From Pseudomonadota bacterium (GTDB taxonomy: Bacteria; Pseudomonadota; Gammaproteobacteria; Burkholderiales; Sulfuricellaceae), in the NCBI GenBank assembly GCA_021783895.1, contig JAJXTJ010000037.1, positions 1-8,163 on the forward strand: a stretch of DNA of 8,163 nucleotides. Direction: 5' to 3'. Below the pieces are notes generated by a model. That model was not told the origin of the DNA. It saw only the letters and a program-made list of their open reading frames with translations, and did no database searches. A program made the translations under genes and the position numbers. The number at the start of each line of letters is the position of its first letter. Position 1 is the stretch's first letter. Shown one piece after another: positions 1-6,611 of this stretch.

Positions 1-896
1 ACCGCGTGGTGTTCTACGTCAATCCCGATCTCACTCTCTCCCTGGCGGCGCTGGGAGCGGCGATCGAACAGTGGCAGAATTCGGAACTGATTGCTTTGGC
101 CTCGACTGCGCTGGGCAGGCCGCTGGAGCTGACGCTAGTGCCCGGTTCCGGCCACTACATCGGCGGCGAGGAAACGGCGGCGATGGAATGGATCGAGGGT
201 AAATTCCCCTTCCCGCGCGGCAAGCCGCCCTATCCGGCCCAGGTGGGCGTGCACGGCTGCCCTACCCTGATCAACAACGTGGAAACCCTGGCTCACGTTT
301 CGCACATCGTGGTGCGCGGCGCCGACTGGTTCCGCGGCCTCGGCAAATCTCCCGGCACCGGCACCAAGCTCTATTCCCTGAGCGGCGACGTGCTGCACCC
401 GGCTGTCTACGAGCTGCCGATGGGCACCACGCTACGCGAACTGATCTACGTTCACGGCGGCGGCCTGCTCTCGGGCAAACCGCTCAAGGCGGTTTTTACC
501 GGTGGTCCCTCCTGCACCCTGCTCTCGCCGGACGCCCTGGAAGTGAAGATGGATTTCGATTCCCTGCGCGCGCGCGGCGCCAGCCTGGGCACGGGCGCCA
601 TGATCGTTGTTTCCGAAGGCACCGGCATCGTCAAGCGCGTCGCCGAATACATGCGCTTCTTCGCCCACTCTTCCTGCGGCCAGTGCATGTCGTGCAAAAC
701 CGGCACCGCCACCATGAGCCTCTTGCTCGACCGCATCGATACCGGGCGCGGCACCGCGACCGACCTGGCAACCCTGGAAAACCTCTGCGCCATGCTGCCG
801 GGCACCGGCCGCTGCCACCTGATCAGCGGCGTGGTGCAACTGCTCGACAGCTCCTTCCGCCATTTCAAGCACGAGTACCGGCAGGCGCTGCGGTAA
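1..896 (+). CDS. NuoF-like NADH-binding flavoprotein / [4Fe-4S] subunit, 3' part (5' end outside window)
   Basis: This is the C-terminal ~298 residues of a NuoF/HoxF/FdsB-family protein. The frame is open from the first full codon at base 3, so the true start lies upstream; GTG at 6 is not a credible start because conserved sequence begins at once. Visible family motifs are GSGHYIGGEETA, the KPPYPAQVG stretch and LINNVETL, which belong to the FMN/NADH fold. They are followed by the SLBB-type segment (YELPMGTTLRELI) and a C-terminal cluster domain with SSCGQCMSCKTGT. Three Cys (codons at 675, 684, 693) plus one in GTGRCHL (codon at 813), 40 codons further on, match the N3 [4Fe-4S] ligand spacing of NuoF. 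Such subunits pass electrons from NADH via FMN to Fe-S clusters in complex I, NAD-linked hydrogenases or NAD-linked formate dehydrogenases. The sequence is divergent from housekeeping NuoF: GHYIGGEE replaces the usual GAYICGEE. Partner subunits would lie upstream, so the specific complex cannot be named. Confidence 0.88.
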   Translation, partial: RVVFYVNPDLTLSLAALGAAIEQWQNSELIALASTALGRPLELTLVPGSGHYIGGEETAAMEWIEGKFPFPRGKPPYPAQVGVHGCPTLINNVETLAHVSHIVVRGADWFRGLGKSPGTGTKLYSLSGDVLHPAVYELPMGTTLRELIYVHGGGLLSGKPLKAVFTGGPSCTLLSPDALEVKMDFDSLRARGASLGTGAMIVVSEGTGIVKRVAEYMRFFAHSSCGQCMSCKTGTATMSLLLDRIDTGRGTATDLATLENLCAMLPGTGRCHLISGVVQLLDSSFRHFKHEYRQALR

Positions 897-937
897 GCTG
901 AGCAATTACAAATAGTCCAGGTCAACCTAGAAACAGC

Positions 938-961
938 ATTTCACCGCAAAGGACGCGAAGG
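938..961. repeat. Short degenerate repeat in the convergent intergenic gap
   Basis: In the 109-bp gap between the converging NuoF-like and response-regulator genes, CGCAAAGGA is followed directly by CGCGAAGG, giving two imperfect ~9-nt units preceded by TTTCAC. From memory this resembles the 'caccgcaaaggacgcaaagg' type of intergenic sequence scattered in some proteobacterial genomes, but I cannot verify that here. No clear rho-independent terminator is seen in this gap for either strand. Confidence 0.3.
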
Positions 962-1005
962 TTCGGACATCGCGGTCTCGCGCGGCAATCCTCCCTTAAT
1001 TCCGT

Positions 1006-2352
1006 TCACAACCCGTATTTTTTCAGCTTATACCACAGGGCGCGCTCGCTGATGTCCAGCAACCTCGCCGCCTTGCTCTTGTTATTGCCAGCCCGGTTCA
1101 GGGCGGCGCATATCATGGACTCTTCCAGCTGTTCCACTGCCGGATTGAGTTCCAGAGAAGAGTAGGAGTGCGGTTCTGAAGCGTTGGCCACTATTTTCGC
1201 GTTGGTCATTTCCAGCGGAAGATCCTTGACGTCAATTTCTCCGCCTCGGCCAAGTACGGCGGCACGTTCGATCACGTTTTGCAGTTCACGCACGTTGCCG
1301 GGCCAGGAATAATTCTGCAAACAGAGCATCGCTGCTGCCGAAATGCCGTGAGTGCTGTTCTGGCTGGACAGGAAGCTGGCTGCCAGCGCTGGAATGTCGT
1401 CCTTGCGCTCCCGCAGTGGGGGCAGGTCGATATTGAACACGTTAACGCGGTAATAAAGGTCTTCGCGTAGCCGGTTGTCGCTGACGGCCTGGCGCGGATC
1501 GCGGTTGGTGGCGGCGACGATGCGCACATCGATCGGAAGACCGCGGTTGCTTCCCAGCCGTTCGATGACATTTTCCTGCAGCACGCGCAGCAGCTTGGCC
1601 TGCAATGGTATCGGCATTTCGGTAAGCTCGTCGAGAAACAGTGTTCCGCCGTCGGCCATTTCGAATTTGCCGACACGGTCCTTATGGGCTCCGGTAAAGG
1701 CGCCTTTCACGTAGCCGAATAATTCGCTTTCCAGAATGTCGGCGGGAATGGCGGCACAATTGATCGGTACAAACAGCGCGGATTGGCGCGGGGAAGCGCG
1801 GTGGATCGCACGCGCCACCAGTTCCTTGCCGGTGCCGGTTTCGCCGGTGATCAGCACGGTAGTCTTGCCCGGCGCGACCTGACGGATCAGGTCGTAGACT
1901 TTCTGCATCGGTGCGCTGCCGCCGACAAACTCGCCCCAGCCCTTGTCCACTTCCTGGCGCAGAAAGTCGTTCTGACGGCGCATCCGGCTTTCCGCCAGGA
2001 TGCGGGCGATAGCGAGTTCCAGCGCATCCACGTCGAACGGCCGCACGATGTAGTCGCAAGCCCCCAGCTTCATGGCCTCGACCGCGCTTTCGATGGTGCC
2101 GTAGGCGGTCATGATGATCACTGGCACTTCGTTGCCCTGTTCGCGCAGCGTCTTCAAAAGGTCGGTGCCGCTCATGCCGGGCATGCGCAGGTCGCTGATG
2201 ATCAGGTCGGCAGGTGCGGACTTGATGATCTGCAAGGCTTCCTCGCCGTTGCCGGCGCAGGCGACCTCGTGCCCCATGCGCTGGAGCATGATCTCCAGAA
2301 CGCGCTGCATCTTCGATTCGTCATCCACTACCAGGACGCGCCGGCTGGTCAT
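1006..2352 (-). CDS. Sigma-54-dependent response regulator (NtrC family: receiver, AAA+, Fis-type HTH)
   Basis: The 448-residue protein has the full NtrC layout. The receiver (about 4-120) has acidic residues D10/D11, phospho-acceptor D54 ([10 protein letters not shown]) and T82. The AAA+ sigma-54 activation domain (about 142-370) has Walker A GETGTGKE at 170-177, the sigma-54 contact loop GAFTGA at 217-222, Walker B GGTLFLDE at 235-242 and the WPGNVREL motif near 350. A Fis-type helix-turn-helix covers about 411-448 ([22 protein letters not shown]). Such proteins, once phosphorylated, form ATPase rings that open promoters bound by sigma-54 RNA polymerase. The intact GAFTGA loop says it should be a true sigma-54 activator. 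One oddity is that the near-invariant switch lysine of the receiver (KPF) is arginine here (R104, VRPF). The ATG overlaps the stop of the upstream kinase gene (ATGA, 2349-2352), so the two are translationally coupled and are almost surely partners. The target is not known, but a strong sigma-54 promoter lies in this window at 5857-5872. Confidence 0.96.
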   Translation of the reverse strand: MTSRRVLVVDDESKMQRVLEIMLQRMGHEVACAGNGEEALQIIKSAPADLIISDLRMPGMSGTDLLKTLREQGNEVPVIIMTAYGTIESAVEAMKLGACDYIVRPFDVDALELAIARILAESRMRRQNDFLRQEVDKGWGEFVGGSAPMQKVYDLIRQVAPGKTTVLITGETGTGKELVARAIHRASPRQSALFVPINCAAIPADILESELFGYVKGAFTGAHKDRVGKFEMADGGTLFLDELTEMPIPLQAKLLRVLQENVIERLGSNRGLPIDVRIVAATNRDPRQAVSDNRLREDLYYRVNVFNIDLPPLRERKDDIPALAASFLSSQNSTHGISAAAMLCLQNYSWPGNVRELQNVIERAAVLGRGGEIDVKDLPLEMTNAKIVANASEPHSYSSLELNPAVEQLEESMICAALNRAGNNKSKAARLLDISERALWYKLKKYGL

Positions 2353-4163
2353 GAGCTTTCTTTCATCGGTAAAACAATGGAAAACAATGCGCCTCCCAGC
2401 GTGCTCCTGCCGGCATGAATTTCACCGTCATGCGCGGCGATAATCTGCTGCACCACCGCCAGCCCCAGCCCCACGCCGCCCTCGCGCTTGGTGAAGAAGG
2501 GGTCGAACACCCGGGCAAGCTCCTCCGGCGGGATGCCGGGGCCGTCATCCGCGATTTCAACGATCAGCCTGCCCGCCTTCTCGTGCGTGGAAATCGTTAC
2601 CTGCCCGCCGTTCGGCAGGATTTGCAGCGCATTGAGCACCAGATTCAGCAGCACCTGGGTCATTTGCTCGGTGTCCACTTCAACCCAGGGAGGGGACTTA
2701 TCCAGACTGAGGTTGATGCGTATGCCTTTCTTGTCCGCCTGCGCCGCCAACAGGCCGGTACTGTGGCGAATGATAGCGTGCAGGTCGGCGGGCTGCAATT
2801 TCGGCGCGCGGGGCCTGGCGCTGTCGAGGAGCGTGGAGACCAGCCGGTTGAGCCGCTCGGTTTCGCTTTCGATGAAGCCGGTCAGCTCTCGCGCTTCGCC
2901 GCTCAGATCGGGTTCACGCGCCAGCATCTGGGCTGAGGAGCGCAGAATGCCGATGGGGGTGCGAATTTCATGCGCCATCACCGCCGCCAGTTCGCCCAGC
3001 ACTGCGAGCTTGGATGCTCGCACCAGGTTGGCCTGAGACTGGTCAAGATCGCGCACTGTCTGCACGAAAGCCTCCGTCAGCTCGCCGACTTCGCCGCTCA
3101 ACTCGCGAGGCTCTTCCGGCAACTGCTTGTCTCGCATGAAACGGCGCGTGAACTCGGTAAGGGCGGTGATGGGACGGGCGATGCGGCCGGCCACCAGTAT
3201 TGAGAATCCGACCGCGAAGGCACTGGTGAGCACCAGAAGCAGCAGGAAAACCAGGGCCATTTGGCGCACCGGGATGAAGGCATGCTGGCTGTTTTCTATG
3301 ACCAGCGTGGTCCAGTTGAAGCCGGGGAATTGCTGAAATCCGGGCGATCGGTCGAATCCGACCATCACTTCCTTGAGGTGCAGGGGTGCGCCATCGTGAG
3401 TGCCGACGCCGCTCTTGCCGCCCGCCACCCAGGAAGCTGGAACTCTCTGCAGCAATGCCCCGTTGTTGCGCAGGTCGGCGGAAGCCGCGATGATCCTGCC
3501 GTCGCGGTCGAGCAGTGCCAGGGCATGCCCGCTCTGCGCCGCCTGATCCAGGATGTGGTAAATCTGTGCCCAGTTGAACATCAAATACAGTTCCCCAAGC
3601 TGTCCGCTGTCGAACATCGAGGGCACGGCGGCGCCGATGGGCAGAATGGCGGGGCCATCGGACCCGGCGAGTTGCAGGGTTTCCAGCCGGATAGGCGCGT
3701 TCGCCTGTCCATTCAAAGGGATGCCTTCCGCCGGGTGTTTGAAGCCGCCGATGTGGGCGGGATTGCTGCTGGCCACGATCTTCCCGGAACGATCGGTGCA
3801 AAGCAGTTCCAGGTACATATCTTGATAGCCGGTTTTCAGGCCAGCCAGAAAGTTCGACAGGCGCTTGTCGATGTCATTGATGCGTATGTCCTGCGTTACT
3901 TCCAGCTGGCGCCAGGTCTGCGCGTTTTGCAGGCGTTCGAACAACATCTTGTCGATGTCTTGCGATACCGTTGCCGCCTGGACTTGCAGGCTCTGCTCAA
4001 TCTCGTCCCGCATGGCTTCTCCGGCAACCCGGAATGCCAGATAGGTGAGCAGGATCGAGGGCAGCAGGCTGACAAGCAGGAAAGCTATCAGCAGAGTTTT
4101 TCGTATGGTCAAGGCAGAAAAATGATTGGAAGTAAAAGCCCAAGTATATGGCACAATCGGCAT
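2349..4163 (-). CDS. Membrane sensor histidine kinase (Cache-like sensor, HAMP, HisKA, HATPase)
   Basis: The 604-residue kinase has a first membrane helix at about 22-44 and a ~255-residue extracytoplasmic region (about 45-299). That region looks like a double-Cache sensor, with LLCTDRSGKIVASSNP and LALLDRDGRIIAAS resembling the two Cache subdomains. A second membrane helix at about 302-326 is followed by HAMP (about 325-380). HisKA carries phospho-acceptor H398 in MAHEIRTP, and the HATPase has its N-box at 507-512 (NLVLNA), G1 DDGPGIP at 539-545, F-box VFDPFFTKR and G2 GGVGLGLAV at 562-570. All catalytic motifs are intact, so it should autophosphorylate and pass phosphate to the overlapping NtrC-type regulator. 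The ATG at 4163 is chosen because AAGGA lies about 8 nt upstream on the minus strand; a TTG at residue 18 is an alternative without a visible ribosome site. Its start is only 23 bp from a divergent porin gene, so their promoters must overlap each other's coding sequence. The ligand is unknown; Cache domains usually bind small molecules outside the membrane. Confidence 0.95.
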   Translation of the reverse strand: MPIVPYTWAFTSNHFSALTIRKTLLIAFLLVSLLPSILLTYLAFRVAGEAMRDEIEQSLQVQAATVSQDIDKMLFERLQNAQTWRQLEVTQDIRINDIDKRLSNFLAGLKTGYQDMYLELLCTDRSGKIVASSNPAHIGGFKHPAEGIPLNGQANAPIRLETLQLAGSDGPAILPIGAAVPSMFDSGQLGELYLMFNWAQIYHILDQAAQSGHALALLDRDGRIIAASADLRNNGALLQRVPASWVAGGKSGVGTHDGAPLHLKEVMVGFDRSPGFQQFPGFNWTTLVIENSQHAFIPVRQMALVFLLLLVLTSAFAVGFSILVAGRIARPITALTEFTRRFMRDKQLPEEPRELSGEVGELTEAFVQTVRDLDQSQANLVRASKLAVLGELAAVMAHEIRTPIGILRSSAQMLAREPDLSGEARELTGFIESETERLNRLVSTLLDSARPRAPKLQPADLHAIIRHSTGLLAAQADKKGIRINLSLDKSPPWVEVDTEQMTQVLLNLVLNALQILPNGGQVTISTHEKAGRLIVEIADDGPGIPPEELARVFDPFFTKREGGVGLGLAVVQQIIAAHDGEIHAGRSTLGGALFSIVLPMKESS

Positions 4164-4186
4164 TTTTATATCCTTAGGGTTGCATC

Positions 4187-5227
4187 ATGTTCCCGCTGAA
4201 GCGACTTTTATTCCTGCTCACGCTATGGATGCTGTCCGGGCACGTGTCCGCGTGGGCAGAGGATTCCCTGGCCGGTTCCGACTACCAGCCGGGCAAGGGC
4301 TGGCAGATTCCCGGCACCGGATTCAAGCTGGGGGGTTATGCCAGTGCCGGCATCGAGGACGACCGCCGCCGGCCCGCAGTGCTGGGCGTCGATGATCTCA
4401 GCCTCTTCCTGCACTGGGAAAGCGAAGGCAAATTTCGTTTGTTTTCGGAGGTGGACCTGGAGAAACCCTTGGCCTGGGAGGAGACTGCCGGGCTGACGGC
4501 AAAACATGACTATCTCGCTCTGGAACGGCTCTATGCCGACTACTTGTATTCCGAGAAACTCAACTTGCGCGCGGGCAAGTGTCTCACTCCCATCGGTCGC
4601 TGGAATGTCATCCACGCCGCCCCTCTGGTGTGGACCACATCCCGCCCGCTGATCACCGAACGCACCTTCCCCACCAACGCCACCGGCGCCATGGCCTACG
4701 GCACGCTACCGGTTTTGGGCACCGAGATCGATTATTCTCTTTACACCGCTATTGGCCATGATTGGCGCTCCGACCCCAAGCTTGATCCATTCGAAGAGGC
4801 TTATGGGCTGCACCTGACGATGCCGACATCCAGTCTCGGCGAAATTGGCTTTTCCTACGCCAATTTCGAGCAAAAAAGCACGATTGGCGAGCGCAAGAAT
4901 CTGCTGGGAATGGATTACTTCTGGTCGCGCGACCGTTATGAAATCAGCGCTGAACTGGCGTACCGTTTCTCCGACGAGGGGCGCCAAATGGATGAAAAAG
5001 GCTTGTTCATCCAGGGTGTGGCGCCAATTGCCGGCAGTTGGTATGCCATTGGACGCTATGAGTGCTATAACCAGGCAGGCCCGGCACCCGCGATGAATTT
5101 GTGGCTGGCCGGAGTGGCGATGCGCCTTTCGCCGGCCATGGTGCTCAAGGCTGAAGTCAGCCATGCCACCCGCAACCAAATACAGGCGCCAGAGGGGGTC
5201 TTTACTTCGTTCGCCATCCTGTTCTGA
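4187..5227 (+). CDS. Outer-membrane porin-like beta-barrel protein
   Basis: The 346-residue protein has a clear Sec signal peptide: positive MFPLKR, a hydrophobic core, and a likely cut after SAWA near residue 24. The mature part shows the alternating aromatic/polar pattern of beta-strands, for example FRLFSEVDLEKP, YEISAELAYRF and WYAIGRYECY. It ends in Phe (FAILF), the terminal residue typical of proteins inserted by the BAM machinery. The segment RAGKCLTPIGRWN (128-140), followed by HAAPLVWTTSRPL, looks like the strand-and-loop signature of small proteobacterial porins. At ~320 mature residues it is of ordinary porin size. A free Cys (residue 132) sits where such strands usually have a hydrophobic residue. 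The ATG at 4187 has AGGG at 4176-4179 about 7 nt upstream. It is divergent from the sensor kinase (23 bp) and its stop overlaps the next start (TGATG), so it probably works with the binding protein and possibly with the sensor. Substrate unknown. Confidence 0.8.
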   Translation: MFPLKRLLFLLTLWMLSGHVSAWAEDSLAGSDYQPGKGWQIPGTGFKLGGYASAGIEDDRRRPAVLGVDDLSLFLHWESEGKFRLFSEVDLEKPLAWEETAGLTAKHDYLALERLYADYLYSEKLNLRAGKCLTPIGRWNVIHAAPLVWTTSRPLITERTFPTNATGAMAYGTLPVLGTEIDYSLYTAIGHDWRSDPKLDPFEEAYGLHLTMPTSSLGEIGFSYANFEQKSTIGERKNLLGMDYFWSRDRYEISAELAYRFSDEGRQMDEKGLFIQGVAPIAGSWYAIGRYECYNQAGPAPAMNLWLAGVAMRLSPAMVLKAEVSHATRNQIQAPEGVFTSFAILF

Positions 5228-5706
5228 TGCGGTCTATTTTCCCCATATGCTTTCTTGCATTGTCTCTGCTGTTCTGGCCTGTTACGGCTCCAGCAGCAGA
5301 TGAATCCATGGCGGTGATTGTCGCTCCAGGTCATGCCAGGGAGTTGAGTAAAGAATATCTGACGCTCATTTTCAAGCGCAAGAAACTGTTCTGGAACGAT
5401 GGCAGCAAGGTTCAACCGGTCAACCTGCCGGCCTCCAACCCGTTTCGCCGTGCATTCTCGCAGGCGGTGCTGGGTGCGAGCCCGGAAGAGTTGGACAAAT
5501 ACTGGAATGACCTTTATTTCCACGGCATATCTCCGCCTTTCGTGCTCTCGTCGGAGCGCGCTGTCATGCATTTTGTCGCTGAAACTCCCGGCGCGATCGG
5601 CTATGTGCCTTTCTGCAGCACAGACGCGCGTGTCGAAATCGCGCTGGTGATCAGCGCCGCCGGGCATATCCGCGACAATACCGCAGCGGTTGTCTGCCCC
5701 AAATAA
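5227..5706 (+). CDS. Small secreted PstS-like (phosphate-binding-like) periplasmic protein
   Basis: The 159-residue protein has a signal peptide (about 1-23, core CFLALSLLFWPV, cut near TAPA/ADES). The mature part carries the marks of short PBP-like proteins annotated as phosphate ABC transporter substrate-binding proteins: LTLIFKRKKLFWNDG near 45-59, then VQPVNLP, SNPFRRAF, an ELDKYWNDLYFHG helix and TPGAIGYV at 120-127. At ~136 mature residues it is about half of a normal PstS, so it is one lobe or a reduced relative. No ABC permease or ATPase is nearby, which argues against a transport role and for an accessory, scavenging or sensing role. Cys130 and Cys157 could form a periplasmic disulfide. 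Its ATG overlaps the porin stop by one base (TGATG, 5225-5229), and I see no strong ribosome site, so translation is probably coupled to the porin. Actual phosphate binding is not shown by the sequence. Confidence 0.8.
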   Translation: MRSIFPICFLALSLLFWPVTAPAADESMAVIVAPGHARELSKEYLTLIFKRKKLFWNDGSKVQPVNLPASNPFRRAFSQAVLGASPEELDKYWNDLYFHGISPPFVLSSERAVMHFVAETPGAIGYVPFCSTDARVEIALVISAAGHIRDNTAAVVCPK

Positions 5707-5766
5707 CCCCGCAAAAATTGTCGTAATAATTTGCGCGATTCGCATTTAATGCAGGGTTTTGCGGGG
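5707..5766. repeat. 10-bp perfect inverted repeat with nested palindromes (possible activator site)
   Basis: CCCCGCAAAA (5707-5716) is the exact inverse complement of TTTTGCGGGG (5757-5766), with 40 nt between. Inside lie TGCG-N5-CGCA (5732-5744), almost concentric with the outer pair, and the palindrome GCATT-T-AATGC (5742-5752). The block begins right after the PstS-like stop codon and is centred about 145 bp before the predicted sigma-54 start site, a usual distance for an NtrC-type upstream activator site. No U-run follows the outer arm, so it is not a standard terminator, although the RNA could fold. Function is inferred. Confidence 0.5.
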
Positions 5767-5808
5767 GCCGTTCTGGATTATGCAGGACGTGCGGACTTGT
5801 TGTTATTT

Positions 5809-5839
5809 GAAATAAATCAGGCTCTAATGTAATTATTTC
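5809..5839. repeat. AT-rich inverted repeat and IHF-like sequence between the upstream palindromes and the promoter
   Basis: GAAATAA (5809-5815) is the exact inverse complement of TTATTTC (5833-5839), 17 nt apart. A second small palindrome, TTATT-TGA-AATAA, covers 5803-5815. Within this stretch AATCAG-GCTC-TAA (5815-5827) matches the IHF consensus WATCAR-N4-TTR with one mismatch. It lies about 55-70 bp upstream of the predicted start site, where IHF often bends DNA at sigma-54 promoters. The match is weak on its own. Confidence 0.3.
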
Positions 5840-5856
5840 CGCTTTGATTCCGTTTG

Positions 5857-5872
5857 TGGCACAGCGATTGCA
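5857..5872 (+). promoter_or_regulatory. Sigma-54 (RpoN) -24/-12 promoter
   Basis: TGGCACAGCGATTGCA matches the sigma-54 consensus TGGCAC-N5-TTGCA at every defined position. The invariant GG (5858-5859) and GC (5870-5871) are exactly 12 bp apart. Transcription would start near 5883, about 27 nt before the ATG at 5910, leaving room for the ribosome site AGGAAA. It lies in a non-coding gap and points at the T_hemolysin operon, so it is very likely real. The operon should therefore be silent without an AAA+ activator. The NtrC-type regulator at 1006-2352 is the obvious candidate. Confidence 0.9.
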
Positions 5873-5899
5873 ATATTCCTATTGACTCATCAAGCCAAT

Positions 5900-5905
5900 A
5901 GGAAA
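5900..5905 (+). promoter_or_regulatory. Ribosome binding site of the T_hemolysin-family gene
   Basis: AGGAAA lies 4 nt before the ATG at 5910 (AGGA itself is 6 nt away). It fixes the start of the first gene of the sigma-54 operon and leaves a short leader of about 27 nt from the predicted transcription start. Confidence 0.65.
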
Positions 5906-5909
5906 TTTC

Positions 5910-6611
5910 ATGACCACAAAATCCGCCTTGCTGTCCGCCGGTTTTGCGACCCATGCCGCAAGCGGCCCGGATACGCCGGCTCTCAACGTCCGCCTGGCAC
6001 AAGTATTCGATTTGCGCGAGCACTGCACCGAGGAACGCGGCGAAATCGAGGGTTTCATCCGGCAGTGTTTCGCTACGGCGCACGGCGCGCGTATCGGACA
6101 TTTCATGCCACGCCTGCTTAGCTTGCGCACCAAGCGGAGCGACCTGATCGCCGCATTCGGTCTGCGTGCCGCCGCGAATTCGCGTCTGTTTCTCGAAAAC
6201 TATCTGGATCGACCGATCGAAGACGTCCTGCAATCCAGGAGGGGCGAGACCGTGCGGCGGGAAGAGATCATCGAGGTGGGCAACTTGTCTGCGCTCTATC
6301 CCGGCGCGGCGCGCTGGCTGATCGTGGCGCTGACGGCGATGTTGCACGACGAAGGCTACAAGTGGGTCACGTTTACCGGCACCTCGGCATTACGCAACGG
6401 ATTTAGCCGCCTTGGCCTGCGCCCGGTCGAGCTTGGCGCGGCAACGCTGGAACATCTGCCGTTATCGGACCGCGTCGATTGGGGCAGCTATTACGACCAT
6501 GCCCCCATGGTCATGGCGGGCGATATCGCCTATGGCTACCATTCCCTGCTGGAGCAGCGCAACCTTGCCGACCTGTTGCGCGCTGGGATGAACAGCATCG
6601 AGGCCGCATGA
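5910..6611 (+). CDS. Thermostable hemolysin (T_hemolysin / delta-VPH) family protein, possible acyltransferase
   Basis: The 233-residue protein matches the T_hemolysin family named after Vibrio delta-VPH. It shows HGARIGHFMPRLL (58-70), AAFGLRAA followed by SRLFLENYLDRPIE (91-104), IEVGNL at 121-126, a YKWVTFTGT strand near 150-158, LRNGFSRLGLRPVELG (161-176), and a C-terminal WGSYYDHAPMVMAGD (191-205). There is no signal peptide or membrane helix, which fits a cytosolic enzyme better than a secreted toxin. As I recall, the family is grouped with the GNAT/autoinducer-synthase acyltransferase fold, and the central EVGNL and the C-terminal FTGT..LRN..RLGL pattern fit that view. Enzymatic activity is inferred and the haemolysin name should not be taken literally. 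It opens an operon: its TGA overlaps the next ATG (ATGA, 6608-6611), and a sigma-54 promoter lies just upstream. A likely role is joining an activated acyl group to an amine or other acceptor, together with the downstream ligase. Confidence 0.85.
   Translation: MTTKSALLSAGFATHAASGPDTPALNVRLAQVFDLREHCTEERGEIEGFIRQCFATAHGARIGHFMPRLLSLRTKRSDLIAAFGLRAAANSRLFLENYLDRPIEDVLQSRRGETVRREEIIEVGNLSALYPGAARWLIVALTAMLHDEGYKWVTFTGTSALRNGFSRLGLRPVELGAATLEHLPLSDRVDWGSYYDHAPMVMAGDIAYGYHSLLEQRNLADLLRAGMNSIEAA

Noticed and set aside
971..982. CGCG-GTCT-CGCG hairpin as a terminator between convergent genes
   Set aside because: Only a 4-bp stem with no U-run on either strand.
4149..4165. TGGCAC followed by GGCAT upstream of the porin gene, as a second sigma-54 promoter
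   Set aside because: The GG-to-GC distance is 10 bp instead of 12 and the -12 element is poor; sigma-54 spacing is strict.
3261..4199. 312-codon open frame on the + strand opposite the sensor kinase
   Set aside because: It is a shadow of the kinase gene, which has intact HAMP, HisKA and HATPase motifs; the antisense translation shows no recognisable domain.
5707..5766. Inverted repeat as a classical rho-independent terminator of the porin operon
   Set aside because: The 40-nt loop and the lack of a following U-run do not fit; kept as a regulatory repeat instead.
5995..6015. TGGCAC with a later TTTGC inside the T_hemolysin gene
   Set aside because: The TTTGC lies about 5 bp too far downstream and the site is inside coding sequence.
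5817..6347. 176-codon frame on the - strand across the sigma-54 promoter and the T_hemolysin gene
   Set aside because: Antisense shadow with no recognisable family; the + strand has a conserved protein, a promoter and a ribosome site.
6479..6607. N-terminal extension of the acyl ligase
   Set aside because: It overlaps the conserved C-terminus of the T_hemolysin gene in another frame and has no ligase-like sequence; ATG 6608 has a ribosome site and an ATGA junction.
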